From: Enterobacteriaceae endosymbiont of Donacia crassipes
GTDB lineage: Bacteria > Pseudomonadota > Gammaproteobacteria > Enterobacterales > Enterobacteriaceae
NCBI RefSeq assembly: GCF_012569785.1
Contig: NZ_CP046202.1
Coordinates: 29,747-93,746, forward strand
DNA length: 64,000 bases
Direction of reading: 5' to 3'
Shown here: piece by piece, positions 30,783-40,212 of the stretch
Position numbering within the stretch: position 1 is the stretch's first letter
Layout: each line of letters starts with the position of its first letter
The notes under the pieces: model-generated
Database searches by the model: none
What the model saw: only the letters and a program-made list of their open reading frames with translations
What the model was told of the DNA's origin: nothing
Translations under genes and position numbers: made by a program

Positions 30783-30843
30783 ATATTATTAAATTATGTA
30801 AAATTATAAAATTAATATAATTAATAGGTATTATATAATTAAT

Positions 30844-31158
30844 ATGCTAATTTCTTTGACAAGCAAAGCCGCAAAAAAAATAAAATCTTTAAATCATAAA
30901 AATATGAATTTTAGAGTATTTATTAAAGGTGGAGGATGTAGTGGTTTTAAATATGATTTTATATTAGATAAAATTATAAAAAAAAGTGATTTTTTAATAA
31001 AAACATTAGGTGTAAATATTATTATTGATATGATAAGTTTACAATATTTATCAGGAAGTATAATTGATTATATTGAAAATATTGAAGAAGCAAAATTTAT
31101 TATTAAAAATCCATATATGAAAAATAAATGTAATTGTGGTTATTCTTTTGACATTTAA
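30844..31158 (+). CDS. erpA: iron-sulfur cluster insertion protein ErpA
   Basis: A-type carrier that delivers Fe-S clusters to targets such as IspG/IspH. It has 104 residues against 114 in E. coli. The three conserved cysteines are Cys32 (GGGCSGF), Cys96 and Cys98 (NKCNCGYSF). MISLQYLSGSIIDY and IKNPYMK match ErpA (SLQYLVGGSVDY, TNPNAK) better than IscA or SufA. LipA, LeuC and FNR in this window are plausible clients. Confidence 0.9.
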   Translation: MLISLTSKAAKKIKSLNHKNMNFRVFIKGGGCSGFKYDFILDKIIKKSDFLIKTLGVNIIIDMISLQYLSGSIIDYIENIEEAKFIIKNPYMKNKCNCGYSFDI

Positions 31159-31193
31159 TATTAAAACTAGAATTATTCTGTAAGAGGAAATAT

Positions 31194-31892
31194 ATGTCTA
31201 ATACTAAATTAGTTTTATTACGTCATGGAGAAAGTGAATGGAATAAAAAAAATTTATTTACTGGTTGGCATGATATTGAATTAACCAAAGAAGGAGAAAT
31301 TGAAGCAAAACAAGCAGGAAAAATTTTAAAAATAAATAATTTAAAATTTGATTATGCATATACATCTTTTTTAAAAAGAGCAATATGTACTTTGTGGTTA
31401 ACATTAAATAAATTAGATCAATTATGGATACCTGTAAAAAAAACATGGAGATTAAATGAAAGACATTACGGAAAATTACAGGGGATGAATAAAAATCAAG
31501 CTATAAAAAAATTTGGTAAGGAACAAGTTAAACAATGGAGACGTAGTTTTAATATAGCTCCCCCCCCATTATCTATAGATGATTTCAGATGGCCTAGATT
31601 TGATTTTAAATATTCTAAATTAGAAGATTATCAATTACCTTTATCAGAAAGTTTATCTACAACTTTAAAAAGAGTAATACATGTATGGGATAATCATATA
31701 TCTAATAAAATTAGAAATGGAGAACGTATTTTAATTGTTGCTCATGGTAATTCATTAAGAGCTTTAATAAAACATATAGAAAATATAAATGATAAAGATA
31801 TTATCAATTTAAATATAGCTACGGGTATACCTATTATTTATGAATTTAATAATAATTTAGATTATATTAATAAATATTATTTAAATAATTAA
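31194..31892 (+). CDS. gpmA: 2,3-bisphosphoglycerate-dependent phosphoglycerate mutase
   Basis: Glycolytic isomerisation of 3- and 2-phosphoglycerate. It has 232 residues against 250 in E. coli; the Ala/Lys-rich tail is missing. Phosphohistidine motif LLRHGESEWN, TSFLKRAI, NERHYGKLQG and the second His in VAHGNSLRAL are present. The region after WRRSFNIA contains eight consecutive C (31560-31567), read as PPP, which is extraordinary in this genome. AGGAAA lies 5 bases before the ATG. The 3' end faces pta with a 14-base gap. Confidence 0.96.
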   Translation: MSNTKLVLLRHGESEWNKKNLFTGWHDIELTKEGEIEAKQAGKILKINNLKFDYAYTSFLKRAICTLWLTLNKLDQLWIPVKKTWRLNERHYGKLQGMNKNQAIKKFGKEQVKQWRRSFNIAPPPLSIDDFRWPRFDFKYSKLEDYQLPLSESLSTTLKRVIHVWDNHISNKIRNGERILIVAHGNSLRALIKHIENINDKDIINLNIATGIPIIYEFNNNLDYINKYYLNN

Positions 31893-31906
31893 TAAAATAC
31901 AATCTT

Positions 31907-34057
31907 CTAATATTTATTAGCAGATTGAATAGCTGTTACTGCAATAGTATAAATTATATCTTCGATAGAAGCTCCTCTTGAAAGATCATTAATTGGTTGT
32001 TTTATACCTTGTAAAATAGGTCCTATAGAAATAATATCAGAAGATCTTTGCACTGCTTTATATGTTGTATTACCTGTATTAAGATCAGGGAATATAATAA
32101 TATTAGCTTTCCCTGCAACTAATGAGTTTGGAGCTTTATATTTAGCAACATCATTTATAACAGCTGTATCATATTGTAGAGGACCATCTATTAAAAGATT
32201 TGGTAGTTTATTTTTTACTAATTTAGTAGCTTTATATACTTTTTCCACTTCAACACCTTTAGCTGATGCACCTGTTGAGTAAGAAATCATTGCTACTTTA
32301 GGTCTAAAATTAAATAATTTACTAGTTTCTACTGATTGTATAGCTATTTCAGCTAATTGTTTATAATTAGGATTAGGATTAATTGCACAATCACCATATA
32401 TTAATATATTTGTAGGTAATAACATAATAAATATAGATGAAATAATAGAATATTTAGATAAAGTTTTAATGATTTGTAATGCAGGTCTAATAGTATTAGC
32501 TGTAGTTGTATTAGCTCCTGAAACTATACCATCAACTTTATTTTCTTTTAACATCATAGTTGCTAAAAACATATTATCTTTTAATAATTGTATCGCCTCG
32601 TATTTTTTTAAAAATTTATTTTTTCTTATATATATTAATTTTTCTATATAATCATTTCTTATTAAATCTGGGTCTATAACATTAATATTATTAACAATAA
32701 TATTGTTCTTTTTAGATATATTTATAATTTCTTCAATTTTTCCTAATAAAATACAATTAGCAATATTTTTTTCAGAACATATTGATGCTGCTTTTAAAAT
32801 TCGTAATTCATTGCCTTCTGGTAATAAAATTGTTTTTTTAATTTTACTTGCTTTATTTAATAAATTATATTTAAAAATAAATGGAGAAATGTAAAATTTA
32901 TAATTCAAATATTTTTGATTAAAAATATTTGAAGGAATGTATAATTTAGTATAATTAATAATATTTGTAATTAAATTAGTATCGTCTATTGGAAAATCAT
33001 ATTTATAAATATTTTCTAATTTTATAAAAGTATTATATAAATTATCTTCTATATAAAATATAGATATATTATTATTAATAATAATTTTAATAATTTTATC
33101 TATTATATTATTTTCATAAGTTTTATCATTTTTTATAAAATCTGTAAATAAAATTGTATTAAAAAAAATATTTTTAGATAATATTTTATATATATTTTTT
33201 ATTATTTTTTCATTTTTAAAAGAAATAATTAGTAAGGATTTACTAAATTTTTGTGGATCTATAAATATTTTATTATCAAAGTAAATAATATATTTAATTT
33301 TTTTAAATTTAGTATTATTAATTACATTACAATTTAAATAATTACATATTAATTTTACATTAATACCAAATACAAAATTTTTTAACCATGGAATTAATAT
33401 AATATTTTTTTTTTTGGGAAATAAAGGTTTTTTATGTACAAAATTATTTTTTTTTATATAAAAAAAATACTTAAAAATATTTAAATTATAAAAAAAAGGG
33501 TTATTATTTTGATATTCATATTTATTTTTAATAAATAAATATGTATTTTTAATATTAAAATTATTTAATTTTTTTTTAAAAAGAATTTTAATCTTAGATT
33601 CTATTTTTTCTAAATTTTTATTTATTAATGATATTGATGTAACAAAAATTATTTTTGCATTAAATATATTTGCTATATCGCAATTTAATTGAAAGATTAA
33701 TTGTTTAATATAAATAGGAATTATACCTTCTATAAAAAGAATATCTGTATTGTGTATATCTTTATAAGATTTTTGAATTATATTATTTATAATATTGTTA
33801 TATTCAATATTATTTTTTAATAAATTAATATTATTTATTTTTATTGGATCAATAGATTTTATATTAGAAAAATTATAGATATTTAAAATATTATTAGTAT
33901 AATTAAAATTATAATTTTCTATATTAGAAATAGGTTTAAAAAAATTACATTTTAAATTATTATTTTTTATAATTTTTAAAATTCCTAAATTTATACTTGT
34001 AAAAAAATGTATATCTACATCTATTGGTATAGATATAATCACTTTTTTTTTAAACAT
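31907..34057 (-). CDS. pta: phosphate acetyltransferase
   Basis: Converts acetyl-CoA and phosphate to acetyl phosphate. It is the long enterobacterial form, 716 residues against 714. The C-terminal catalytic domain (from about residue 395) is well conserved: KKTILLPEGNELRILKAA, DGIVSGANTTTANTIRPALQ, MISYSTGASAKG, DGPLQYDTAV and VFPDLNTGN-like IFPDLNTGN. The N-terminal P-loop-like and DRTGG-like regions are poorly conserved (IPIDVDIHFFTS replaces IPTGTSVGLTS). Follows ackA by 32 bases; together they make ATP from acetyl-CoA. Confidence 0.95.
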   Translation of the reverse strand: MFKKKVIISIPIDVDIHFFTSINLGILKIIKNNNLKCNFFKPISNIENYNFNYTNNILNIYNFSNIKSIDPIKINNINLLKNNIEYNNIINNIIQKSYKDIHNTDILFIEGIIPIYIKQLIFQLNCDIANIFNAKIIFVTSISLINKNLEKIESKIKILFKKKLNNFNIKNTYLFIKNKYEYQNNNPFFYNLNIFKYFFYIKKNNFVHKKPLFPKKKNIILIPWLKNFVFGINVKLICNYLNCNVINNTKFKKIKYIIYFDNKIFIDPQKFSKSLLIISFKNEKIIKNIYKILSKNIFFNTILFTDFIKNDKTYENNIIDKIIKIIINNNISIFYIEDNLYNTFIKLENIYKYDFPIDDTNLITNIINYTKLYIPSNIFNQKYLNYKFYISPFIFKYNLLNKASKIKKTILLPEGNELRILKAASICSEKNIANCILLGKIEEIINISKKNNIIVNNINVIDPDLIRNDYIEKLIYIRKNKFLKKYEAIQLLKDNMFLATMMLKENKVDGIVSGANTTTANTIRPALQIIKTLSKYSIISSIFIMLLPTNILIYGDCAINPNPNYKQLAEIAIQSVETSKLFNFRPKVAMISYSTGASAKGVEVEKVYKATKLVKNKLPNLLIDGPLQYDTAVINDVAKYKAPNSLVAGKANIIIFPDLNTGNTTYKAVQRSSDIISIGPILQGIKQPINDLSRGASIEDIIYTIAVTAIQSANKY

Positions 34058-34089
34058 TATTATATGCCTTTTTTATTTATTAGAAAAAA

Positions 34090-35301
34090 TTATTTCATAT
34101 TATGAATAATTTTAAATGTATCTTGTGATATCATTAATTCTTCATTTGTAGGAATAACTAATATAGGTCTACTTAAATTAGTACTTATAAGTCCAATTTT
34201 ACCATATTTAATTTTATTATTTAATTTTTTATCAATAAAAAAATTTAAAATTTTTAATTTTTTTATTGTTTTTTCTCGAATTAATATACTATTTTCTCCA
34301 ATACCACCTGTAAAAATTATAGCATGTATTTTATTTTGCATTAATATGCTATAAGATGCTATATATTTAGTTAAACTATGTACAAATACATCAGTAGCTA
34401 TTTTAATATTATTGTTTTTAAAATAATTTTCTTCAATATATCTAAAATCACTAGTAATATTTGTTAATCCTAACATACCTGATTTTTTAGTTAAAATATT
34501 ATAAATTTTATCTATACTAAGATTTAATTCATTAAACATATAAAAAATAATTGCTGGGTCAATATTACCACATCTAGTTCCCATTACTAATCCTTCTAAA
34601 GGTGTTAAACCCATAGAAGTATCTACACTTTTACCATTATTTATTGCAGTAATAGATGAACCATTACCTAAATGACATGAAATACAATTAAAATTATTTA
34701 ATTTTATATTTAAAAATTTAGCTGCTTTTTTAGTAACATATTTATGGCTAGTACCATGTGCACCATAACGACGTATTTTATATTTTTCATAAAATTTAAT
34801 AGGTAATGCGTATAAATATGATTCAATAGGTATTGTTTGATGGAAAGCTGTATCAAATACAGCAATTTGTTTAGATTTTAAATGTGGTAAAATTTTTTTT
34901 ATTTCTTTTATACCTATTACTTGGATAGGATTGTGTAAAGGTGCAAAAACAGATGCTTTTTCTATTGCTTTAAGTACAATATCCGTAATTAATATAGAAT
35001 TAGTAAATTTTTCACCACCATGTACTATACGGTGACCAACACCTATAATATTATTATATAGTAGTAAATATTTTTTTAATATTTCGTCTACTAAATAATT
35101 TAATATAAATTTATGAGTAATTTTATTATTAAATTTAATTTTATTTTTTTTTTTATTAAAATTCCATACAATTAAAGAACTATTATCATAAAAATTTTCA
35201 GCTAAACCAGATAATAAAATTTTTTTTTTGATAGGATTTATGACTGAAAATTTTAAAGAAGAACTACCACAATTAATCACAAGTATTAATTTATTTAACA
35301 T
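34090..35301 (-). CDS. ackA: acetate kinase
   Basis: Transfers the phosphate of acetyl phosphate to ADP. It has 403 residues against 400 in E. coli. ASKHA-fold motifs are intact: LVINCGSSSLKFS, VGHRIVHGGEKF, FDTAFHQTIP, RRYGAHGTSHKYV, HLGNGSS and FTGGIGENS. First gene of ackA-pta, as in E. coli. With pta it gives fermentative ATP and acetyl phosphate, which fits glucose uptake by PtsG. Confidence 0.97.
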   Translation of the reverse strand: MLNKLILVINCGSSSLKFSVINPIKKKILLSGLAENFYDNSSLIVWNFNKKKNKIKFNNKITHKFILNYLVDEILKKYLLLYNNIIGVGHRIVHGGEKFTNSILITDIVLKAIEKASVFAPLHNPIQVIGIKEIKKILPHLKSKQIAVFDTAFHQTIPIESYLYALPIKFYEKYKIRRYGAHGTSHKYVTKKAAKFLNIKLNNFNCISCHLGNGSSITAINNGKSVDTSMGLTPLEGLVMGTRCGNIDPAIIFYMFNELNLSIDKIYNILTKKSGMLGLTNITSDFRYIEENYFKNNNIKIATDVFVHSLTKYIASYSILMQNKIHAIIFTGGIGENSILIREKTIKKLKILNFFIDKKLNNKIKYGKIGLISTNLSRPILVIPTNEELMISQDTFKIIHNMK

Positions 35302-35441
35302 TTTATATCCTATATATACATTTTATGTATAACTAATAATTATATATAAAAAATAATAAAATTATATATAAAATATATTATAAAAATTCTAAAATATATT
35401 ATATACATAATTAATAATTTATTATATAATTAATTTTGTTA

Positions 35442-35512
35442 GGCGCATTGGCAGAATGGTTATGCAGAGGATTGCAAATCCTCTTATTTCGGTTCAATTC
35501 CGAGATGCGCCT
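35442..35512 (+). tRNA. cysT: tRNA-Cys (GCA)
   Basis: A full cloverleaf reads from GGCGCAT to ATGCGCC. The acceptor stem is 7 bp, the anticodon arm AGGA-TTGCAAA-TCCT has GCA at 35474-35476, and the T-arm contains GGTTCAATTCC. The discriminator is T at 35512, the identity base for CysRS. The 3' CCA is not encoded (AAA follows). It stands 11 bases before tRNA-Leu, the same order as cysT-leuZ in E. coli; glyW is absent. Confidence 0.95.
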
Positions 35513-35523
35513 AAAATTCTCTT

Positions 35524-35610
35524 ACCCAGATGGTGGAATTGGTAGACACAAGGGACTTAAAATCCCTCGGCATTTATATTGCTATGCGGGTTCAATTCCC
35601 GCTCTGGGTA
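35524..35610 (+). tRNA. leuZ: tRNA-Leu (TAA)
   Basis: Class II tRNA with a long variable arm. The acceptor is ACCCAGA/TCTGGGT with discriminator A at 35610; the anticodon TAA is at 35558-35560 in the loop CTTAAAA; the variable arm is CGGCATTTATATTGCTATGC-like and the T-arm holds GGGTTCAATTCCC. It begins with A1-U72 where E. coli leuZ has G1-C72. No 3' CCA is encoded. It reads UUA/UUG, the dominant leucine codons here. Confidence 0.95.
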
Positions 35611-35626
35611 AAATATAATAAATATT

Positions 35627-36094
35627 TTATAAAAAGTATTTATATTGTTGTAAAATATTATTGAAATAAATAAATAATAATGATTTATTATTAATTAATA
35701 TATAATTATATAATTTTTTATCTATATAATTTAATGAATTTAATAAAATAAATATTATTAAACATCCTTTTAATAATCCAAAAAATAATCCTAATAATCT
35801 ATTTATATTTTTAATATAAATATTTTTAATTTTAATATTTAAATAATTTTTAAAAATATACCCTAGTATTAAAATAAATATAAAATAAAAAAATAATAAA
35901 AAAATTTCTTTAAAATAAAAATTATTTATATTTATTTTTTTTATAAAAAGTAAATAATGATAATATTTTTTAAATAAATAAAAAGATATAAACCAAACAA
36001 AAATAGTTAATATCTCATTTATAAAACCTCTAAAAAAACTAATTATAGAAAAATACATTAATATAAATACAAATAAATAATCAATTATTGACAT
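35627..36094 (-). CDS. cvpA: colicin V production family membrane protein CvpA
   Basis: Small inner-membrane protein linked to envelope homeostasis; the molecular role is unclear. It has 155 residues against 162 in E. coli, with about four hydrophobic segments. Diagnostic parts are SFFRGFINEIL near the N-terminus (E. coli SLIRGFVREAL) and NRLLGLFFGLLKG (DRVLGVCFGALRG). Its position next to truA fits the E. coli truA-...-cvpA-purF region with the intervening accD, folC and dedD deleted. A very hydrophobic, F/I-rich sequence. Confidence 0.82.
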   Translation of the reverse strand: MSIIDYLFVFILMYFSIISFFRGFINEILTIFVWFISFYLFKKYYHYLLFIKKININNFYFKEIFLLFFYFIFILILGYIFKNYLNIKIKNIYIKNINRLLGLFFGLLKGCLIIFILLNSLNYIDKKLYNYILINNKSLLFIYFNNILQQYKYFL

Positions 36095-36239
36095 ATAAAT
36101 ATATATTTTCTTTTTAAATAAAATAGAATGATATATTTAAAATAATTTTTTAAAAACTATAAAATTTTATTAAAAATATTCTTATTAAAAATAATAATTA
36201 TATATATAACATTATATATATTTTTTAAAAATAATATTA

Positions 36240-37064
36240 TTAAATTAATTTTTTTAAAATTAAATATAAATTATAATTAAAATAAGGGATACCAAAATGT
36301 TTTGGATATTCCACTTCCATTAAAAATAAACCATTAGGTTTAACTGTAAAAGCAGCTTTAGTTCTATCTTTAATTTTGATTAATTCTAACAACCAATCTT
36401 CTTTTTTACGACCAATACCAATTTCTATTAAACTACCTATAATATTTCTTACCATATGATATAAAAAAGCATTTGCTTTAATATCTATAAAAATATAATC
36501 TCCAAATTTTTTTATATTACAATACATGATTTTTCTAAAAGAAGAAATATTTTTTTTTTTACCAGATTGAAAAGATGAAAAATCATGTTCTCCTAATAAA
36601 TATTGAATTGCATTTTTCATTCTTATGATATTTAATTTTTTTTTATATAAAGTAACTAAATCACTAAATATAGCAGATTTAAATATATTATTATAGATAA
36701 TATAAACGTATCTACGAGATAAAGCACTAAATCTAGCATGAAAATCTTTTTTTACAGAAATTATCCATTTTATAACTATATCTTTAGGTAAAAGACTATT
36801 TATACCTAAAATCCAAGATTTTTTACTTCTAAAACTAGATGTTTCAAAATGAATTACTTGTCCTATACTATGTACACCTATATCAGTTCTACCTGCACAA
36901 AAAATAATTATATTATGATTAGCAATTTTAGAAATAACCTTTTCTAAATATCCTTGTATTGTTTTCTTATAATATATATTTTGTTTTTGCCATCCATGAT
37001 AATTAGTACCATTATATTCAACTCCTAGTGCAAATTTATATTTTTTTATAAAATTAATATTCAT
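36240..37064 (-). CDS. truA: tRNA pseudouridine synthase A
   Basis: Makes pseudouridine at positions 38-40 of the tRNA anticodon arm. It has 274 residues against 270 in E. coli. The catalytic Asp is in FCAGRTDIGVHSIGQVIHF; ALGVEYNGTNYHGWQKQ, LPKDIVIKW, FHARFSALSRRYVY and FLYHMVRNIIGSLIEIG are all intact. Divergent from dacA and upstream of cvpA. Confidence 0.96.
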   Translation of the reverse strand: MNINFIKKYKFALGVEYNGTNYHGWQKQNIYYKKTIQGYLEKVISKIANHNIIIFCAGRTDIGVHSIGQVIHFETSSFRSKKSWILGINSLLPKDIVIKWIISVKKDFHARFSALSRRYVYIIYNNIFKSAIFSDLVTLYKKKLNIIRMKNAIQYLLGEHDFSSFQSGKKKNISSFRKIMYCNIKKFGDYIFIDIKANAFLYHMVRNIIGSLIEIGIGRKKEDWLLELIKIKDRTKAAFTVKPNGLFLMEVEYPKHFGIPYFNYNLYLILKKLI

Positions 37065-37197
37065 GTTTTTTTATATAATTAAATAATTTTATTATGTTTA
37101 GTATTTTACTAAAAATTTAGTTACATTTTTAAAAAAATTATATAAAATGTTATTTTAATAAATCTTATTTAAAAATATCTAATAAAATTAAAATTTT

Positions 37198-38427
37198 ATG
37201 AGTATAGATATGATAAAAATATATAAAAAATCTAATAAATTTATTTTTACAAAAATAAAATTAATAACTACTATATTTATAATATATTCAACAATTATAT
37301 ATGCTAACGAAAATATATTTAATATTGAATTACAACCATCTATTGATGCCAGATCTTATATCTTAATAGATTACAATACAGGTATAATTTTAACTGAAAA
37401 AAATTCAGATAAAATTCAAAAACCAGCTAGTTTAGCAAAAATTATGACTAGTTATGTAATTGGAAAAGCTTTAGCTAAAGGGAAATTACATCGTAATGAT
37501 ATTGTTACTATTAGTAAAAATGCTTGGGCTACAGGAAATAATGAATTTAATGGTTCATCGTTAATGTTTTTAAAAGTAGGAGATCATATTTCTGTAAATA
37601 ATTTAATAAAAGGTATTATATTACAGTCAGGAAATGATGCTTGTGTTGCTATAGCTGAATATATATCTGGTAATCAACAAAATTTTGTAAATTTAATGAA
37701 TTTTTATGCAAAAAAAATAGGATTAAAAAATACTATTTTTAAAAATGTACATGGATTAGATGAATCAGGACAATATACAACAGCGAAAGATATAGCTATT
37801 ATGGGTAAATCTTTAATAAAAGATTTTCCTTATGAATATTCTATCTATAAAGAAAAAAGCTTTACTTTTAATCATATACATCAAAAAAATCGTAATTTAT
37901 TATTATGGGATAAAACTCTACATGTAGATGGAATTAAAACAGGTCATACAAAAGATGCAGGTTATAATATTATAGCTTCTGCAACAAAAAATAATATGAG
38001 ATTAATTGTTGTAATATTAGGTGATAAAACAGAACAAGATCGTAAAAAAAATAGTAAGAAATTATTAAATTGGGGTTTTGAAACATTTCGTACAATTCAT
38101 CCAATTAAAAAATATCAAAAAATAGCGTCTATCCCAGTATTATATGGTCAAAAATCATATGTAAGAATTGGTATCAAAAATGATGTATATCTAACAATTT
38201 TTAAAAATCAAGAAAAAAAAATTAAAATTTTATATCATATTAAAAATAATAAAATTTTTGCTCCTATTTATAAAAATAAAATATTAGGACATGTTACTTT
38301 TATAATTAATAATCATATAATTGTAGATTATCCATTAATTTCGTTAGAAAATATTCCAAAAGGAAATTTTTTTGTTTGTTTTTTAGACTATATAAGATTA
38401 TTATTAAGTAAATGGATTAATCAATAA
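37198..38427 (+). CDS. dacA: D-alanyl-D-alanine carboxypeptidase DacA (PBP5)
   Basis: Removes the terminal D-Ala from peptidoglycan pentapeptides; periplasmic, held to the inner membrane by a C-terminal amphipathic helix. It has 409 residues against 403 in E. coli. A signal peptide spans about residues 19-36 (IKLITTIFIIYSTIIYA). The active site is intact: SLAK at 78-81, SGN at 144-146 and KTG in VDGIKTGHT. The C-terminal domain ends with an aromatic/leucine segment. The order dacA-lipB-lipA is that of E. coli without ybeD. It indicates that a peptidoglycan wall is still made. Confidence 0.93.
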   Translation: MSIDMIKIYKKSNKFIFTKIKLITTIFIIYSTIIYANENIFNIELQPSIDARSYILIDYNTGIILTEKNSDKIQKPASLAKIMTSYVIGKALAKGKLHRNDIVTISKNAWATGNNEFNGSSLMFLKVGDHISVNNLIKGIILQSGNDACVAIAEYISGNQQNFVNLMNFYAKKIGLKNTIFKNVHGLDESGQYTTAKDIAIMGKSLIKDFPYEYSIYKEKSFTFNHIHQKNRNLLLWDKTLHVDGIKTGHTKDAGYNIIASATKNNMRLIVVILGDKTEQDRKKNSKKLLNWGFETFRTIHPIKKYQKIASIPVLYGQKSYVRIGIKNDVYLTIFKNQEKKIKILYHIKNNKIFAPIYKNKILGHVTFIINNHIIVDYPLISLENIPKGNFFVCFLDYIRLLLSKWINQ

Positions 38428-38462
38428 AAAATTTATATAAATTAAAAATATTAATATATATC

Positions 38463-39080
38463 ATGTATAAAAAAAATTTCATTATAAGAAATCTTGGCAT
38501 AGAATTATGGAATTCTACTTATAAAAAAATGTGTAATTTTAATTATACAAGATCAAATAAAACATTAGATGAAATCTGGTTAGTTGAACATTATCCTGTT
38601 TTTACTCAAGGAAAATTATCTAATATAAAAGATATTATTAATTATAATCATAATATACCTATATTTTGTACTGATAGAGGAGGAAAAATTACTTATCATG
38701 CTCCAGGGCAACAAATTATGTATTTTTTAATTAATTTAAAAAGAAGAAAACTTAAGATTAAATCTTTTATTTTTATTTTAAAACAAATAGTTATAAATAT
38801 ATTATTATATTTTAATATATCATCCAATTCATCTTTTAAAGATGTTTCTGGTATATATATAAATAATAAAAAAATAGCATCTATAGGTATAAAAATTTCT
38901 AAAGGATGTACTTTACATGGTATATCATTTAATATTAATATGAATTTGTTACCTTTTAATTATATTAATCCATGTGGTTTGAAAAAACTCAAAATGACAA
39001 ATTTAAAAAATTATATTTATAATATAAAAATGTTTAAAATTAGAAAATTCTTAATAAATGAGTTTTTATTATTAATATAA
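38463..39080 (+). CDS. lipB: octanoyl-ACP: protein octanoyltransferase LipB
   Basis: Moves octanoyl from acyl carrier protein to lipoyl domains. It has 205 residues against 213 in E. coli. Conserved: DRGGKITYHAPGQQIMYFL, KKIASIGIKIS (catalytic Lys) and INPCGLKKL (catalytic Cys). The octanoyl donor comes from fatty-acid synthesis on AcpP (51231), so at least the early cycle of FAS must run. 86 bases before lipA. Confidence 0.96.
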   Translation: MYKKNFIIRNLGIELWNSTYKKMCNFNYTRSNKTLDEIWLVEHYPVFTQGKLSNIKDIINYNHNIPIFCTDRGGKITYHAPGQQIMYFLINLKRRKLKIKSFIFILKQIVINILLYFNISSNSSFKDVSGIYINNKKIASIGIKISKGCTLHGISFNINMNLLPFNYINPCGLKKLKMTNLKNYIYNIKMFKIRKFLINEFLLLI

Positions 39081-39166
39081 ATTTTATATTTACTTTTTTT
39101 TAAACACTATTTATTATTTTATAATATATATTATATTTAATTATTTTAATTACCATATATAAAAAT

Positions 39167-40036
39167 ATGAAACAAAAAATTTTTAAAAAACCTGATTGGA
39201 TTAAAATTAAATTTTCAGTAAAAAATATTAATAAAATAAAAAAAATAAAATCTTTTTTAAAACAAAATAAATTACATTCAGTTTGTGAAGAAGCATTATG
39301 TCCTAATTTAATAGAATGTTTCAGTAAAGGACAATTAACTTTTATGATTTTAGGTAATATATGTACAAGAAATTGTCTATATTGTAATGTTATGCATGGT
39401 AGACCAAAAATAAAGTATGATAAATATGAAGCTTCTAAGTTAGCAAATATTATTTTTTTAATGAAATTAAGATATGTTGTTATTACTTCAGTTACTCGTG
39501 ATGATTTACATGATGGTGGAGCACAACAATTTGTTAATTGTATAAAAAAAATACGTGAAAAAAATTCTAAAATTAAAATAGAAATTTTAGTTCCTGATTT
39601 TAAAAATTGTATTGAAAAAGCTTTAAAAATATTTAGTAATTCTTTACCTGATGTTTTTAATCATAATATAGAAACAGTAGAACGTTTGTATAAACAAATA
39701 CGACCTGCAGGTATATATAAAAAATCTTTAATTTTACTAAGAAAATTTAAATATTTATTTCCTAAAATTTTAACTAAATCAGGATTAATGATTGGTTTAG
39801 GTGAAACAAAAAAAGAATTATTTAATACAATAAAAGATTTAAAATATAATGGAGTTGATATTTTAACTATAGGACAATACTTACAACCAAGTAAATATCA
39901 TGTTCCTGTATCAAATTATATTAGTTTGAATGAATTTAATAAAATTGAAATTGCAGCTAAAAAAATAGGTTTTAAAAAAGTTAAATGTGGGCCTTTTGTA
40001 CGTTCTTCATACAATGCAGAAAATTATTTTTCTTAA
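39167..40036 (+). CDS. lipA: lipoyl synthase LipA
   Basis: Radical-SAM enzyme that inserts two sulfurs into the octanoyl chain. It has 289 residues against 321 in E. coli; the N-terminus is shorter. Auxiliary cluster ligands are Cys40, Cys45 and Cys51; radical-SAM ligands are Cys66, Cys70 and Cys73 (CTRNCLYC); the C-terminal RSSYNAE supplies the serine ligand. TSVTRDDLHDGGA and VFNHNIETV are also intact. Works after LipB. Confidence 0.97.
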   Translation: MKQKIFKKPDWIKIKFSVKNINKIKKIKSFLKQNKLHSVCEEALCPNLIECFSKGQLTFMILGNICTRNCLYCNVMHGRPKIKYDKYEASKLANIIFLMKLRYVVITSVTRDDLHDGGAQQFVNCIKKIREKNSKIKIEILVPDFKNCIEKALKIFSNSLPDVFNHNIETVERLYKQIRPAGIYKKSLILLRKFKYLFPKILTKSGLMIGLGETKKELFNTIKDLKYNGVDILTIGQYLQPSKYHVPVSNYISLNEFNKIEIAAKKIGFKKVKCGPFVRSSYNAENYFS

Positions 40037-40050
40037 AATTTGATAAATAA

Positions 40051-40167
40051 TGCCTCTGAAAATTTTATTTTTTATTCAAATTATTTAAAATTTTTTTACT
40101 TATTATTAATAAATAAAATTATTTTATAGTTTTAAATAGTTAAAATTCTAAAAATTTATCAGAGGCA
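40051..40167. repeat. inverted repeat flanking the lipA-cspE spacer
   Basis: TGCCTCTGA at 40051-40059 is repeated as its complement TCAGAGGCA at 40159-40167, with weaker complementarity continuing inward (AAATTTT against AAAATTTA). It encloses about 100 bases of AT-rich DNA between the convergent lipA and cspE stops. The GC content of the arms is unusual for an intergenic region here. It might pair as the base of a long 3' hairpin of the cspE transcript or act as a bidirectional terminator. Confidence 0.5.
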
Positions 40168-40212
40168 AATAATATTTTAACCTTATCTGACTACTTAGCT
40201 AATTAAATAAAA

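Noticed and set aside
30844..31158. Assignment as IscA or SufA
   Set aside because: The SLQYLSGSIIDY segment and the NP-x5-C-x-C end follow ErpA more closely; no isc or suf genes are adjacent.
31907..34057. Pta as a decaying pseudogene because of its divergent N-terminal half
   Set aside because: The frame is open over the full E. coli length, the catalytic C-terminal domain is well conserved, and ackA is intact next to it.
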